Positions 10,870-23,559 are shown, counted from the first letter of the stretch. The stretch: DNA of 64,000 nt from Spinacia oleracea (GCF_020520425.1 NC_079490.1:1984001-2048000), one strand, 5' to 3'. Translations and numbers: made by a program. The notes: generated from the sequence alone by a model not told the origin.

Positions 10870-13800
10870 ATTAGTGATGGTGTACTTTCTAATTTGATAG
10901 ACTTTTAACATCTGATTAATATGCATCCTCTCTTTCCTGGCTGAAAAATGCCGAAATTCATGTCAGTTACTTTCATGGACAATTTGTTCTGAAAACGTAG
11001 CTTATCTGTGAGTATACAATGCCTTTACAAGGACCTGTTTGGCTGCCTGTTACTTTGATATAAGGTCTGGATTTATGATCTTTACGGCTCTACCTGGTTA
11101 TGGTGTACCTATTCGGCTACTCCTTACGTGCAACATGTATGAAAATGGCTTGATAGAGTGTTCAACAGGTGGATCAATTGAATGCCTCAGTGTTAATTTT
11201 GATGATCATGCTGATGATTACCTTTTATATTCAGATTTTACATAATTAGTGATGGTGTACTTTCTAGTTTGATAGACTTTTAACATCTGATTAATATGCA
11301 TCCTCTCTTTCCTGGCTGAAAAATGCCGAAATTCATGTCAGTTACTTTCATGGACAATTTGTTCTGAAAACGTAGCTTATCTGTGAGTATAAAATGCCTT
11401 TACAAGGACCTGTTTGGCTGCCTGTTACTTTGATATAAGGTCTGGATTTATGATCTTTACGGCTCTACCTGGTTATGGTGTACCTACTCGGCTACTCCTT
11501 ACGTGCAACATGTATGAAAATGGCTTGATAGAGTGTTCAACAGGTGGATCAATTGAATGCCTCAGTGTTAATTTTGATGATCATGCTGATGATTACCTTT
11601 TATATTCAGATTTTACATAATTAGTGATGGTGTACTTTCTAGTTTGATAGACTTTTAACATCTGATTAATATGCATCCTCTCTTTCCTGGCTGAAAAATG
11701 CCGAAATTCATGTCAGTTACTTTCATGGACAATTTGTTCTGAAAACGTAGCTTATCTGTGAGTATAAAATGCCTTTACAAGGACCTGTTTGGCTGCCTGT
11801 TACTTTGATATAAGGTCTGGATTTATGATCTTTACGGCTCTACCTGGTTATGGTGTACCTACTCGGCTACTCCTTACGTGCAACATGTATGAAAATGGCT
11901 TGATTGAGTGTTCAACAGGTGGATCAATTGAATGCCTCAGTGTTAATTTTGATGATCATGCTGATGATTACCTTTTATATTCAGATTTTACATAATTAGT
12001 GATGGTGTACTTTCTAGTTTGATAGACTTTTAACATCTGATTAATATGCATCCTCTCTTTCCTGGCTGAAAAATGCCGAAATTCATGTCAGTTACTTTCA
12101 TGGACAATTTGTTCTGAAAACGTAGCTTATGTGTGAGTATACAATGCCTTTACAAGGACCTGTTTGGCTGCCTGTTACTTTGATATAAGGTCTGGATTTA
12201 TGATCTTTACGGCTCTACCTGGTTATGGTGTACCTACTCGGCTACTCCTTACGTGCAACATGTATGAAAATGGCTTGATAGAGTGTTCAACAGGTGGATC
12301 AATTGAATGCCTCAGTGTTAATTTTGATGATCATGCTGATGATTACCTTTTATATTCAGATTTTACATAATTAGTGATGGTGTACTTTCTAGTTTGATAG
12401 ACTTTGAACATCTGATTCGTATTCATCCTCTCTTTCCTGGCTGAAAAATGCCGAAATTCATGTCAGATACTTTTAAGGACAATTTGTTCTGAAAACTTAG
12501 CTTATGTGTGAGTATATAGTGCCTTTACAATGGACCTGTTAGGCTGCCTGTTACTAAGATCTAAGGTCTGCATTTATGATCTTTACGGCTCTACCTGGTT
12601 ATGGTCTGCCTACTCGGCTACTCCTTTTGTGCAACATGTATAAAAATGGTTTGATAGAGTGTTCAATAGGTGGACCAATTAACGCGTCAGTGTTAGTTTT
12701 GATGATCATGCTGATGATGTTCTAGTCATCTCAAAGTTTTTGCCGAAAATTTCTAGTCATCTTAAAGTATTTTGCACAAAATTCATGTCATCTATTTTGA
12801 GTATTCAAAAAATCAGGTTAGCATGATAGTTGATACAAGGATTTTAGTGTTCATCTGAGTTGTATAACAATGAGTTTTGCCTCTCTGGTACTGAATTTTC
12901 ACCGCTTGCTAATGTAGTAATGTGATCTAATTGCTTGTACAGTCTGGTTCCTTTAGAATTCAGTGCTTAGCAAAGGTAACCTGTTCTTTAAACAAAAAAG
13001 TTTGTTCTTTTATAATGAACTTGGAAGAACAAATTCAAGGAGATTTTAGTTCTGCTCGGTTTTCAGGACCATCTGAAATTTGAATTCTGAACTATTGTGT
13101 GCAAATGAATTTAATTTTTGGGTTGTGCAAATATCGAATGCAAAAGCGTATTGATTTTCTGTTTTGTTGAATTTCTTTTATATAATTAGTGATGGTGTAG
13201 TTTCTAGTTTGATAGACTTTGGACATCTGATTAATAAGCATCCTCTCTTTCCTGGCTGAAAAATACCGAAATTCATGTCAGATACTTCTATGGACAATTT
13301 GTTCTGAAAACGTAGCTTATGTGTGAATATACAGTGCCTTTACAAGGACCTGTTTGGCTGGCTGTTACTTTGATCTAAGGTCTGCATTTGTGGCTCTACC
13401 TGGTTATGGTCTGCCTACTCAGCTACTCTTCACGTGCAATGTGTATGAAAATGGTTTGATAATGTTCAATAGGTGGATCAAGCGTGCCAGTGTTAGTTTT
13501 GATGATCATGCCGGTGATTACCTTTTATATTCAGATTTTACATAATTAGTGATGGTGTACTTTCTAGTTTGATAGACTTTGAACATCTGACTAATACGCA
13601 TCCTCTCTTTCGTGGCTGAAAAATGCCGAAATTCAAGTCAGGTTATTTTCATGGACAATTTGTTATGAAATCGTAGCTTATGTGTGAGTATATAGTGCCT
13701 TTACAAGGACCTGTTTGGTTGCCTGTTACTTTGATCTAAGGTCTGCATACGGCTCTACCTGGTTATGGTCTGCCTACTCGTCTACTCCTTACGTGCAACA

Positions 13801-15363
13801 TGTATGAAAATTGTTTCATAGAGTGTTCAATAGGTGGATCAATTGAATGTGTCAGTGTTAGTTTTGATGATCATGCTGATGATTACCTTTTATATTCAGA
13901 TTTTACATAAATAGTGATGGTGTACCTTCTAGTTTGTTAGACTTTGAACATCTGATTAGTATGCAACCTCTCTTTCCTGGCTGAAAATGTCGAAATTCAT
14001 GTCAGATACTATTATGGACCATTTGTTCTGAAAAAGTAGCTTATGTGTGAGTATACAGTGCCTTTACAAGGACCTGTTTGGCTGCCTGTTACTTTGATCT
14101 AAGGTCTGCATTTATGATCTTTATGGCTCTACATGGTTATGGTGTGACTGTGCCTTCTCGGCTACTCCTTATGTGCAACATGTATGAAAATGGTTTGATA
14201 GAGTGTTCAATAGGTGGATCAACCAAGCGTGCCAGTGTTGGTTTTGTTGATCATGCTGGTGATTACCTTTTATATTCAGATTTTAAGGAGACAGCTATTG
14301 TTTCCTTCATAAATTTCTGTTCTAAATGCTTAATAAGGGGATAATTTGTCATAATTTCGGCCACAGAGCTTTATGCAGCTCAATGTCTTCCTCTTGAAAT
14401 GAATTGAACTAGCATGATATTAAGTGTTCATGTGTTAGTTTTAGCCCACATTACCGTTTTGCACAAAATTCATGTCATATATTATGAGTAACTAAAAGAT
14501 CAGGTAGAATGACAGTTGATGCAAGGATTGCAGTGTTCATGTGTTGAAGAAGTTCGTATAATGGCCAGAAATCTTTGCCTATTTGGTACTGAATTTCTCA
14601 CCGCTTGCTAGCGTGACCTAATTACTTGTGTTGTTAAATTCCTTTTAGAATTCAGTGCTTCCTCAAGAAAACATGTTTCTTATAAAAATGTTTTTACGGT
14701 CAATACAGTATGAACTTGGAAGATCAAATTCAAGAAGATTTTAGTTCTGCTCGAACTTTGTGACCATCTGAAATTTGAATTCTGGGCTATTTTGTGGAAA
14801 TATATTTAATTGCTGTCCGTGTGTCCATATATCGAATTATCAATGCAAAAGTGTAGTTATTTGCTGCTTTGAGGAATTTATTTTTTTGAAATTACGTATG
14901 GTGCACTTTATAGTTTGATAGACTTTGAACTTTAGATTGATATGCATCATTTCTTTCATGGCCAAAACATGCCAAAATTCATGTCAGTTACTGTTTATCT
15001 GTTATGGACAATTTATATGAAAAATTAAGCTTATATCATATAAGTACAAACTACAAAGTTGTGAATATTTGAGTATATGCTCTGTGATTTCTTTAGAACG
15101 GATCTGTCTGGCTGCCTGTTATTTTGATCTAAGGATTTCGTTAATTTATGATCTGTACGGCTCTACCTGATGTCAATGTGCCTATTTGGGTACTCCTTTG
15201 TACGCATGACTGCCACATGTATGAAAATGGCTTGGTAGAGTGTTCAATAGGTGGATCAATTGAACGCGTCAGTGTTAATTTTGCTAATCATGATGGTGAT
15301 TACCTTTTAATATTCAGATTTTACGTAGACAGCTACTGTTTCCTTCATAGTCTTCTGTCCTGA
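10870..15363 (+). repeat. 375-bp tandem array with higher-order structure, inside intron 1
   Basis: Four near-identical 375-bp units run 10870-11244, 11245-11619, 11620-11994 and 11995-12369, recognised by ATTAGTGATGGTGTACTTTC at each start. More diverged units follow at about 12370-12720, 13183-13545, 13546-13910, 13911-14290 and 14890-15340. A second module of about 400 bp (CATCTTAAAGT...ATTTTGAGTATTCAAAAAATCAGG...) occurs at about 10490-10870, 12720-13180 and 14450-14880, so the array has a higher-order pattern: module plus n x 375. Each good unit holds the same 68-codon open frame (MAACYFDIRS...LLYSDFT), for example 11039-11245, 11414-11620, 11789-11995 and 12164-12370. No known domain is recognised, and the frame may be incidental. 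Confidence 0.9.
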
Positions 15364-15529
15364 ATACTAAATCAGGAGATAGTTTGTCATAATTTTAGCC
15401 CTTAACCTGATGTACAATTCTTTCTTCTGTTCTTACTCTCATGATATTCAGAGTCAAGACTTACACGAAATGTGCGTTGGGAACCCTTATAATTAATTCT
15501 GTACTCGTGGATGCAGAATTGTAATCAAC

Positions 15530-16662
15530 ATGGAAGGGAAAGACGCTGAACTAGCAAAAAAGCGCAAGATAAATGATGTATGGTATAGAAGACTAAGAAG
15601 AGTACCAAATGATTCAGTCTTATTAGCTGTTTGATTTATCCTTTACATTCAGCTGCTAATTTCTCAACAACTTTCATCAGATGGAGCATGAAAGAACTGA
15701 GGACATAGGTGAAGCAAATGAAGAAAATGGAGAAGATGAGATGAACTTCTCTGGGTCAGAAGAGATGAGGCTTGGCATTGCTCGCCTTCATGAGAAAGTC
15801 GAGGCATATAATCAACTGGTAATCATTCTAGAAATATGCATGTTATGCTCATCCCTCGCATAAGTTACGGTTATAGAGTTCTAGTTAGACCCGATCATCA
15901 TGAGCCCGGCCTGAATTTAGCGGGGTTTGGGCAGAATCTATAGGACCGATTTTCGGGCCCGACCCGACCCATATTTTGGGCAACTCAATTTTGCAATTTA
16001 GTTATAAATTTGGCATGACTTGAAATGGCCAAAAAAGCCCGCTCTTTTGGCCCGAAAAGTGGGTTTTGGGCAGAATTTTTGGCCCGACCTGGCCCGTATT
16101 TTGGCAACTCAAATTTGCAATTTAGTTATAATTCTGACATGACTTGAAATGGCAAAAAAATCCCGCTCTTTGGACCCGAAATAGCGGGTTTGGGTAGAAT
16201 TTTGTCCCGACCCGACCCGGCACAACAGGCAGAATTTTAAAGACATGGCCAGACCCAAACCCGGCCCAACCCGCAATTTGATCAGGTCTAGTTCTAATGT
16301 AAGATCACTGTTAAATTGTTCGGAAGAAAAATGATCAAAACTCCTTTCAGGTTTCTGAGATGCTGGAATCTGGAAAGTCACTGTTCAACAAGCTAAGCCA
16401 GGATTATGAAGAGCGAGTTCTCATGTATATAAAACTCCACTGAATTGTGAATATTACTGTACTTGATTACATACAGTATAGAAAGCTTACTTTATTATTC
16501 CCTTGTTAAATTGGGTTGTTTTACAGGATCCACAAAGAGCAGATTGAGAAATGGCAGGAAGAGGTGAAGGAGTTAAGGATGATTGATTCAACTAACGAGG
16601 AAATGAGTGATCGTCTTAATAATGTCAAATGCCTACTTCAAACTGTTCATATCAGTCAATGA
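15530..16662 (+). CDS. Small coiled-coil protein, function not recognised (131 aa)
   Basis: Four coding exons join in frame: 15530-15577, 15681-15818, 16351-16424 and 16527-16662, total 396 nt including TGA. Every junction is GT-AG and the phases fit. The product starts MEGKDAELAKKRKIND, with a basic KKRK patch at residues 10-13 that could be a nuclear signal. An acidic stretch (residues 20-40, rich in E and D) follows, then a long, charged, heptad-like helix from about 45 to 125 (RLHEKVEAYNQL, SKSLFNKL-like and KEQIEKWQEEVKELR segments), ending ...LLQTVHISQ. It looks like a small nuclear coiled-coil protein. I do not recognise the family and give no function. A very long 5'UTR intron (10005-15516) is likely. 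Intron 3 (15819-16350) holds a hAT-like MITE. The 3' flank meets a MULE at 17024. Confidence 0.7.
15886..16290. mobile_element. hAT-like MITE family 1, copy in intron 3 of the coiled-coil gene
   Basis: Ends TAGACCCGATCATC and TTGATCAGGTCTA are inverted repeats. Flanks GTTCTAGT (15878-15885) and GTTCTAAT (16291-16298) are an 8-bp target duplication with one change, as in hAT elements. The interior is rich in GGCCCGACCCG-like words and contains an internal direct duplication of about 125 bp (TTTGCAATTTAGTTATAA occurs twice). Non-coding. Confidence 0.75.
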
Positions 16663-17014
16663 AGATGCAGAATATCAGCTGCTAGACCTTGATCCATTGC
16701 CCTTTCTGCTGCGAATCATGTTCACAAGTTTATGAAGATCGGTCTGCCAAATTTCGTATGACTCTCTTAATTCTCTATATATGTGCATATCACTAAATGA
16801 AATACCACTTGATCTAGCAGTTATGTTTGCTACTTTGCTCCACCTTAGATTACAGAAAAAGAAGTATGTCTGCTTATATTCTAGCTTTTAAACCCTTGAA
16901 ACTTTTACTCACTACACTTAGGTGGATAATGAGCTGCATATGAAATACGAAGTATGAATGATTGCCATGCTAACTGTATTACTAAGTACTCCGTATGTTC
17001 TTGTACTTCGCTCA
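16663..17014 (+). other. 3'UTR / 3' flank of the coiled-coil gene
   Basis: No further open exon is seen. The AT-rich sequence is consistent with a 3'UTR and 3' flank. The polyadenylation site cannot be fixed. Confidence 0.4.
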
Positions 17015-20000
17015 ATCTTTTCGTACAAACTTTTGTATAAGGCGGTCTTACAGGAAAGACCACCTTATATGTGGGTATTTTCGCGGGTCAATACACACGG
17101 ATATGGGTCTGGTTTAATTTTGGGTCGCATAAAAACCAAAATTTCATCCATTTCAAACCTAATTCCTGATCTCTCTCCTCTAAACTCTCTGATCCCTTTC
17201 TCTCTCCTCCTAACCGGAGTTGTTCTCTCTCCTCCGTCCGCCTCTTGGCCAAAGCCTAACACCGGCCAAAGCCTCCTCGCTGTTTCAATGCTCCGCCGCC
17301 ATCAACTCCTCACCTTTCCAGAAGAAGAACAAGGAACACCGGTCGTGCCGTCGTTGTCGCCATCACGTTTCCTCTTTGCCGCTTGTTGCGACCGCTGTCG
17401 CCGATGTTTCTTTAGTGTTCGTTCGGTGGTTCGAACCAAGGATTTCGGCGTCGCCGATTCGTTTGAGCAGCGGCGTCGCCAATTCGTTTGAGCATCGGTG
17501 GAGTAGTCGATGGTGGCGAGTTGTCCCCCGAAGGAAAAGCCTCAAAGAACTCAGTTAACTCCTTCCTCTCATGATTTTTTGGAATTTATTTGTTGATTAA
17601 TTGGTTGATTTTACAATTTAGGTGAATCGATGATGTTTTTTTTACGTTTTTTTATTTTTGATCTTTTTAAAATTATTTTTATGCGATTTCTTTTATGCAA
17701 TTTCGTTTGAATTAGTGGTGCGGTGATCATTCAGGCGTTTCTGATTTTTGAATCCGCAGGTATTGTTCACTTGGATGTTGTTGGCTGTTGTAGGCTAGTT
17801 ATGTGAACTGATGAAGAATTGGACCGACTGGTGGTTTTCTGGTGGCTGCGACACGCAGAGAGGCAGCTTCTGAAGCACCGCAAGGTTTGTGTGGTGACGC
17901 TAGGCTTGCACCATTAGGCTTGCTGTGCTGGTTGGCAAAATGCAAAGAATTGTAATTTAGTTTCCAATATGTATTGTAGATGTAAATAATTTTTTTCATT
18001 AGTCTAAGAATAATTTCATTTTAGTTACATTTTTGTTATATTTAGTTACAATTTTATGAGTTTTAGTTAAAATTAATTTTGTGGTAGTTAAAAATTATTT
18101 AAGTTTTAGTTAATATTTTTTAAGTTTTAGTTATGATTTTCTTGGTTTTAGTTAAGTTTTTTTTAGCTTTAGTTACGTATTTGTAAGTTTTCAATTCAGT
18201 GCTTTAGTTACGACATTTCGAGTTTTAGTTATGATTTCACAAGTTTAAGTTACGATTTTTTTGGTTTTAGTTAAGATTTTTTGAGTTTCAGATAACGAAT
18301 TTCAGAATTTTAGTTAAGATATCAAATTTTAAGCATTGAAACCAATAAGTTAAACAATTGAATCAATTAGTTATAAAATAAAACTAATAAGTTAAGTTTT
18401 GGAACCAATTGTTAAGCAATATAATAAATTTGGTAATCCATACAATCAATTAGTGAAACAATGAAACCAATTAGTGAAGCACTGGAAGCAATTAGTGAAG
18501 CACTGGAAGCAATTAGTGAAGCACTGAAATTAATTAGTGAGACACTAGAGTCAATTAGTTAAGTTTGAAATTCAATTAGTTAAATAAAGAAACCAATTAG
18601 TTATGCAAAGGAACTAATTAGTCAAACAATTAAACCAATTAGTCAAGCAATTAAATCAATTCGTTAAGTATTGCAACTAATTAGTTAAGATTTTATGAGT
18701 TTTAGTTAATAATAATTTTGTTTAAAAATAATAACTATTCGACTCATAAGTTTAACTATATGTTTTTATACCTTAACTATTTTGTTATTCAACTAGCTAT
18801 GATTTATTACAATTAGTTATGATTTTATTACTTTTAGTCAACAACATATTTCAAGAGGGCTAATTAAGATTTTTTGAGTTTTAGTTAAGATTATTTTTCG
18901 AGTTTTAGTTACGATTAACTTTGTTTTAGATAAGTTTTTCTAAGGTGTAGTAATGATGTTCTGAGTTTTAGTTAAGTTTTCTGAGTTTTTAGTTAAGAAT
19001 TTCCTAGTTTTAGTTATGTGCTTTGGAGTTTCAGTATGATTTTTAAAGTTTTAGTTAAGGTTTTTTGGATTTTAGTTATGGCTTTTGGAGTTTTAGTTAT
19101 GATTTTAGAAATTTGTTATGAATTCAAAAACTTTAGATACGTATTTTTGAGTTTTAGTTAGATTTCAGAAATTTTAGTCTAGTGTTTCCATGTTTTAGTT
19201 AAAATATTTTTGATTTAGTTAATATTTCTATGTTTAAGTCAAGATTTTCTGAGGTTTAGTTATGTGTTTTTGAGTTTCAGTTATTATTTTTTAGTTATGA
19301 TTGTTTGAGGTTGAGTAATAAGTTTGAAAGTTTTAGTTAAGATTTCCTGAATTTTAGTTATGATTTCATAAGGTTTAGTTACGGTTTTCCAGGGTTTAGT
19401 TATGATTTCGAAAGTTTTAGTTAAGATTTTTTCGGTTTTAGTTATGATTTTAGAAGTTTTAGTTATGATTTTTCGAGTTTTAGTTAAGATTTCAAAAATT
19501 TAGTTACGTGTTTTTGTGTTTTAGTTACATTTTTTGAGTTATAGTTAGTAATGATTTGAGAAGTTTTAGTTAAGAGTTTTTGAGTTCTAGTTAAGATTTC
19601 AGAAGTTTTAGTTACATTTTATTTGAGTTTTAGTTAAGATTTTAAAAGTTGTATTTTTTTTTGACTTGAGCAATGAAACCAATTAGTGAAGTGTGAAATT
19701 CAATTAGTTAAGCATAAAATTAAATTAGTTAAGCAATAGAACGAATTAGTTACGCATAAAATTCAATTAGTTAAACAATTGAACCAATTAGTTAAACAAT
19801 TGAACCAATTAGTTAAGCAATAGAACGAATTAGTTACGCATGAAATTCAATTAGTTAAACAATTGAACCAATTAGTTAACAATAGAACGAATTAGTTACG
19901 CATGGAATTCAATTAGTTCAACATTGAAACTAAGTATTTGTTAAGCCTTAAATTCAATTAGTTAAGCCTGAAATTCAATTAGTTAGACACTGAAATTAAT

Positions 20001-21867
20001 TAGTTAAACAAATAAACCAATTAAGTTAACAAAGAAATCAATTGGTTAAGCACTGAAACCAATTAGTTAAACAAAAAATGACTTAACTAAACCATTTTAT
20101 TTCATAACTGAATATAATTATTTTACAATCATAGATACAAATTACAAAATGTAAGTGGAGAGGACCGGAGAGAGTTGTTTACAATTGTTGCACCATACGG
20201 GCAAATCAAAGATGGAACAAGGAACTCTAGAAGCTATAAATCATCACTGGGAGGCTACTAACATTGTGACGCCACAATAATTCCTACAAAGGGAAGTACT
20301 CTGAATTCATGTCATCTCGCCGAATTTAAGTCAACTGACTCTACTAACCTAGATCTTCGCCTGCGCTTTCCATCAAGAGTGCACACCAGTCCATTCTTCT
20401 GCACCTTCATAAAATAAGTAGCTTCAAGTTTTGTTTGACACTCCTGTTTATAACCATGGAACAATATGCTGATAAGTTGGAAAACAATAAACAAAATGTG
20501 ATGGAAGTATAATGATAATACTCGAGGAAGTCCCACGTGAACATTGAAAGACGGAAGTGGGTTTAAGAAAGACGAAAATCATGTCTGATTCAAAAGCTAA
20601 CAGAAACTCAGTTGTAAACAGAATACACCTTGGAAGATCACCAACAAAAAAGTGAGATATAGGCACCCAAGCTAACTAGATTATTAGCTCCATCATATTC
20701 CTCATCCTGCCATGTTTCCCTTGTTCGTTCAAGATCACACAATGTCCTACCTACAAGGCTACAATGTCCTATTTGTTTTCTAACTCCATAACTGTCAGTA
20801 ACCCTCAAGCTCAACCAGACATGATTTCGGTCACTACAAATTTTATTGACATATTTTCGTCTACTATTTGCAAATTTGACTAGAGTCAGGTCAATCACAC
20901 AGAAACAGGCACCAAACATCTTAACTAAACAAAACAAAATTATAACTAAATATGACAATGCATTAACTAATTCCCATTGAAAACTAAACACAACAGAAAC
21001 ATAACTAAATATGAGAAATCCTTAACTAATTTAATTCATAACTACGCATGTCACATACTAGAGTACCACAAATCCAAACTAAAATTAACAAGAGATAACT
21101 AAAATGTAAATTTAATCAATACTTTCAACAAAATCAGCGTAATTAAGAGAACTATGGTATATGCAAAGGAACTGAAACACTTGATCTGGGAATTGAGTGT
21201 GAAATTGAATATAAAAAAATATACTTACACAATCTCAAAGAACGCGAAACGGTTAGCATTTTCCTCCGATAGATTTCGTGCCATTGTTGTGTAGGTAGAG
21301 TGTGGATTTAGGATAGAGGAAGTTGCAGAGTTGCAGAGTTTGTTCACCGGAACCCTAGATATGCAGTTCTTCCATGTGAGGCGGCGGAAAAGCTTCCAAA
21401 CAGGCGAAGGTTTCAGGAGGGAGAGAGACCGCCGACGAGTTTGAGAAGGTAGAGATGTCGGCGGGTAGATAGATGTAACACCACCGTCGTACCTCGGTGG
21501 TGGTGGCCATGGAATTAGCCGAAGGAGTTGCAGTGACGCCGGATTATTTGAGGAGGAAGAAAGATCGGCGTAGCAGCTACCGCCGGCGAGGAAGAGAAAT
21601 CGTGGCCCTCTCCATGGTTGTGCCTCCCAGCCGTGAAATTAGGATTTTAGGAGAGAGAAAAAACCAGAGAGTTTAGGAGAGAGGAGGGGCAGAGAGTCGT
21701 TGGGAGGAGAGAGACAAATGAATCGTGTTTGCAGGAGAATAATGGGAGGAGAGAGAAAAAACAACAATTTATACCGCGCGTGACACCACGCGCGCGTGGG
21801 TGTCTTACCTGGTCTTTTCTACACGCGCCCGTAGGGCGGTCTCATACAAAAGCTGCTGATCTTTTCG
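17015..21867. mobile_element. Non-autonomous Mutator-like element with perfect 9-bp target duplication
   Basis: ATCTTTTCG at 17015-17023 and again at 21859-21867 flanks an element of 4835 bp (17024-21858). The ends are related inverted repeats: left CTTTTGTATAAGGCGGTC (from 17029) and, on the minus strand, right CTTTTGTATGAGACCGCC (from 21853). A 9-bp duplication with such ends fits a MULE. No transposase frame is present. The inner flanks (17150-17560 and, inverted, 21230-21770) are CT/GC-rich and look like leader or captured gene sequence: on the minus strand an ATG at 21284 opens MARNLSEENANRFAFFEI, ending near a GTAAGT at about 21230. The core is a dense array described separately. Confidence 0.75.
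18000..20090. repeat. TTTTAGTTA / CAATTAGTTAA word arrays inside the MULE
   Basis: From about 18000 to 18330 and 18690 to 19660 the sequence is a loose array of GTTTTAGTTA(A/T)GATTTT-like units of roughly 20-30 bp. From about 18350 to 18680 and 19670 to 20075 it is an array of CAATTAGTTAAGCA(A/C)TGAAAC-like units of about 21 bp. Weaker inverted versions continue at 20920-21120. The arrays are degenerate, with no open frame. The same words, inverted, make up the small element at 45450-45850. Confidence 0.85.
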
Positions 21868-21913
21868 GTTTATGAATGATCGTTATTTGTCATGCTTAGG
21901 TAGTAAGGTATTA

Positions 21914-22416
21914 CTCCATCTGTTTATATTAATGGTTACATTTGAGTTTTTTTACAATAACCAAGAAAAAATGATTGGAAAGTAAGAAAAAAGTATGAGA
22001 AAAGTGAAATGTTGTAAGAAAAGAATAATACTCTCTTCGCTTCTGAATACTTGCCACACTTGTTTCTTTAGGCCATTTATGAATATTTGCAAAACTTACT
22101 CTTTTGGCATGAGACTACTAATTCTGTATTGTTTCCTGCTCTTTTTTACCTAACTACTTGCACAAAATTTTTATAATCTGTTTCACGTATTAATCAATTA
22201 AAATATCACCATTAACCCCATGTGCACATTAATTTATTCATTTCATGTACTACCCACAAAGTTCTTAAAACTACACGCAAACACAAGTGTTGCGAGTATT
22301 CAGAATGAATAGAGTAAAAAATTAAAGTGAGAAATAATAGTGTGAATAAATTAAAGCACAACTATTAATTTGAAAAATCCATTTTTAAAAACGTTACCAC
22401 TAATATGAAACGAAGG
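21914..22416. mobile_element. Stowaway-like MITE hosting a nested Stowaway-like MITE
   Basis: The outer ends TA-CTCCATCTGTTTATATTAA (21912) and, inverted, CCTTCGTTTCATATTAGTGG (22416) pair. Inside, 22031-22314 is a second element with ends CTCTCTTCGCTTCTGAATAC and, inverted, ACTCTATTCATTCTGAATAC, each beside TA. It is a small nested insertion. Confidence 0.6.
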
Positions 22417-22430
22417 TATAACCTATAAGA

Positions 22431-22774
22431 CTATAAGCCCAAGAAAATACGATTTCCTTGTGATAAAAAAGGAAAAAGAAATGAAAATAGTGGTATGGAT
22501 TGTGGAATATCCGAAATCCGTAAAGCACAGTTTACGCCTCACAGATTTCATACCCCTACGGCTACGCACTCTAGCTTACCAAAGTCATTTTAGTCAATCC
22601 ACCCCTACCCCTCATGTGGGCCCCATCCCTTTCATTTTTCGTTACTAGTCAACGACTCCACATTTCCACAACCCAAAACTGACCCCACACCCCACTATGT
22701 CTTTACTCTCTCTCCCCCACGTGTCAACATCAGCCTTGCATCTCACACCAAGCGCATTCTAGCACTCCCTCTCC
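22431..22774. other. Intergenic, no gene seen
   Basis: Low-complexity C-rich sequence (CCACCCCTACCCCTC, CCCCACACCCCAC). Nothing else is supported. Confidence 0.4.
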
Positions 22775-22783
22775 CTTACGCCT

Positions 22784-23324
22784 AGGGGTGTTCATCGGTC
22801 CAAACTCGGATCGGACTAGGTGTTCATCGGTCCAAACTCGGATCGGATCGAAGATCGAAATTTTGATAATTCAAAATTCAAAGACCGGACCGATTATGCT
22901 TGGACCGCCGGAAAAATCGAGCCTAAACCGGATCGGATCGTTTTGGACCGGTTGTAGACATATTTCTATATATTTTTTATTTTTTCTAAAAATTACGGTA
23001 AAAAAAATATATATATAAAAACCCAATTGTTAAGGCCTTTTTTGAAGCTAAAATAAAATATATCACAATAGTACTCCGTAACATTTACAACATATTAAAG
23101 GAGAGAATTAAATTTTTAAATAGATTATATTTTATTTTATTAAGGAAAAATCGGTCCGGTTCAAAATCAGGTTTTTGACCGGACCGGACCGGACCAGACC
23201 AAAACCAGTAATTGATATTTCTCGACTCAAAGACCGGACCGATTGCTTTTGATCCGGTCCGGTTCAGTCTGGGTAGGTCTGATCCGGTCAATTTTTCGAT
23301 CCAGACCAATTTTTGCACACCCCA
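22784..23324. mobile_element. TIR element with CTTACGCCT target duplication
   Basis: Ends AGGGGTGTTCATCGG and, on the minus strand, TGGGGTGTGCAAAAATTGG form imperfect inverted repeats. CTTACGCCT is directly repeated at 22775-22783 and 23325-23333. The left end contains a tandem doubling of GGTGTTCATCGGTCCAAACT. The interior is rich in GGACCGGACCGG. Non-coding, 541 bp, in the upstream region of the OBERON-like gene. Confidence 0.7.
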
Positions 23325-23559
23325 CTTACGCCTCCTCACGTGCACCGCACACCAATTTTCAACGGCGCGTGAGGTCATATTCTGTCCTTTCAAACTCCAC
23401 CCGTTGGCGTTGACTGTTGTTGCTCTCTTTTCTTCTTCGCTAATCTCACATCCTGTGACCTTCACTTCTGTCACCTCTTGGATACGATTGGCTGAAACTG
23501 TGGACCCCACTAGGCTGTGACGGAATTACAGAGGTTGATTAAAGCAAACCTTGTCTTCT

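Noticed and set aside
16958-17558. Open frames of 177 and 112 codons
   Set aside because: They straddle the left end of the MULE, have no recognisable domain and no splice context. Possibly captured leader sequence, but not supportable as a gene.
20312-20991. Minus-strand frames of 72-117 codons inside the MULE
   Set aside because: No transposase or other known motif is seen; they overlap AGTTA-word sequence. Kept only as possible captured DNA.
23085-23520. 141- and 102-codon frames in the region upstream of the OBE4-like gene
   Set aside because: They span the GC-rich TIR element at 22784-23324 and have no domain.
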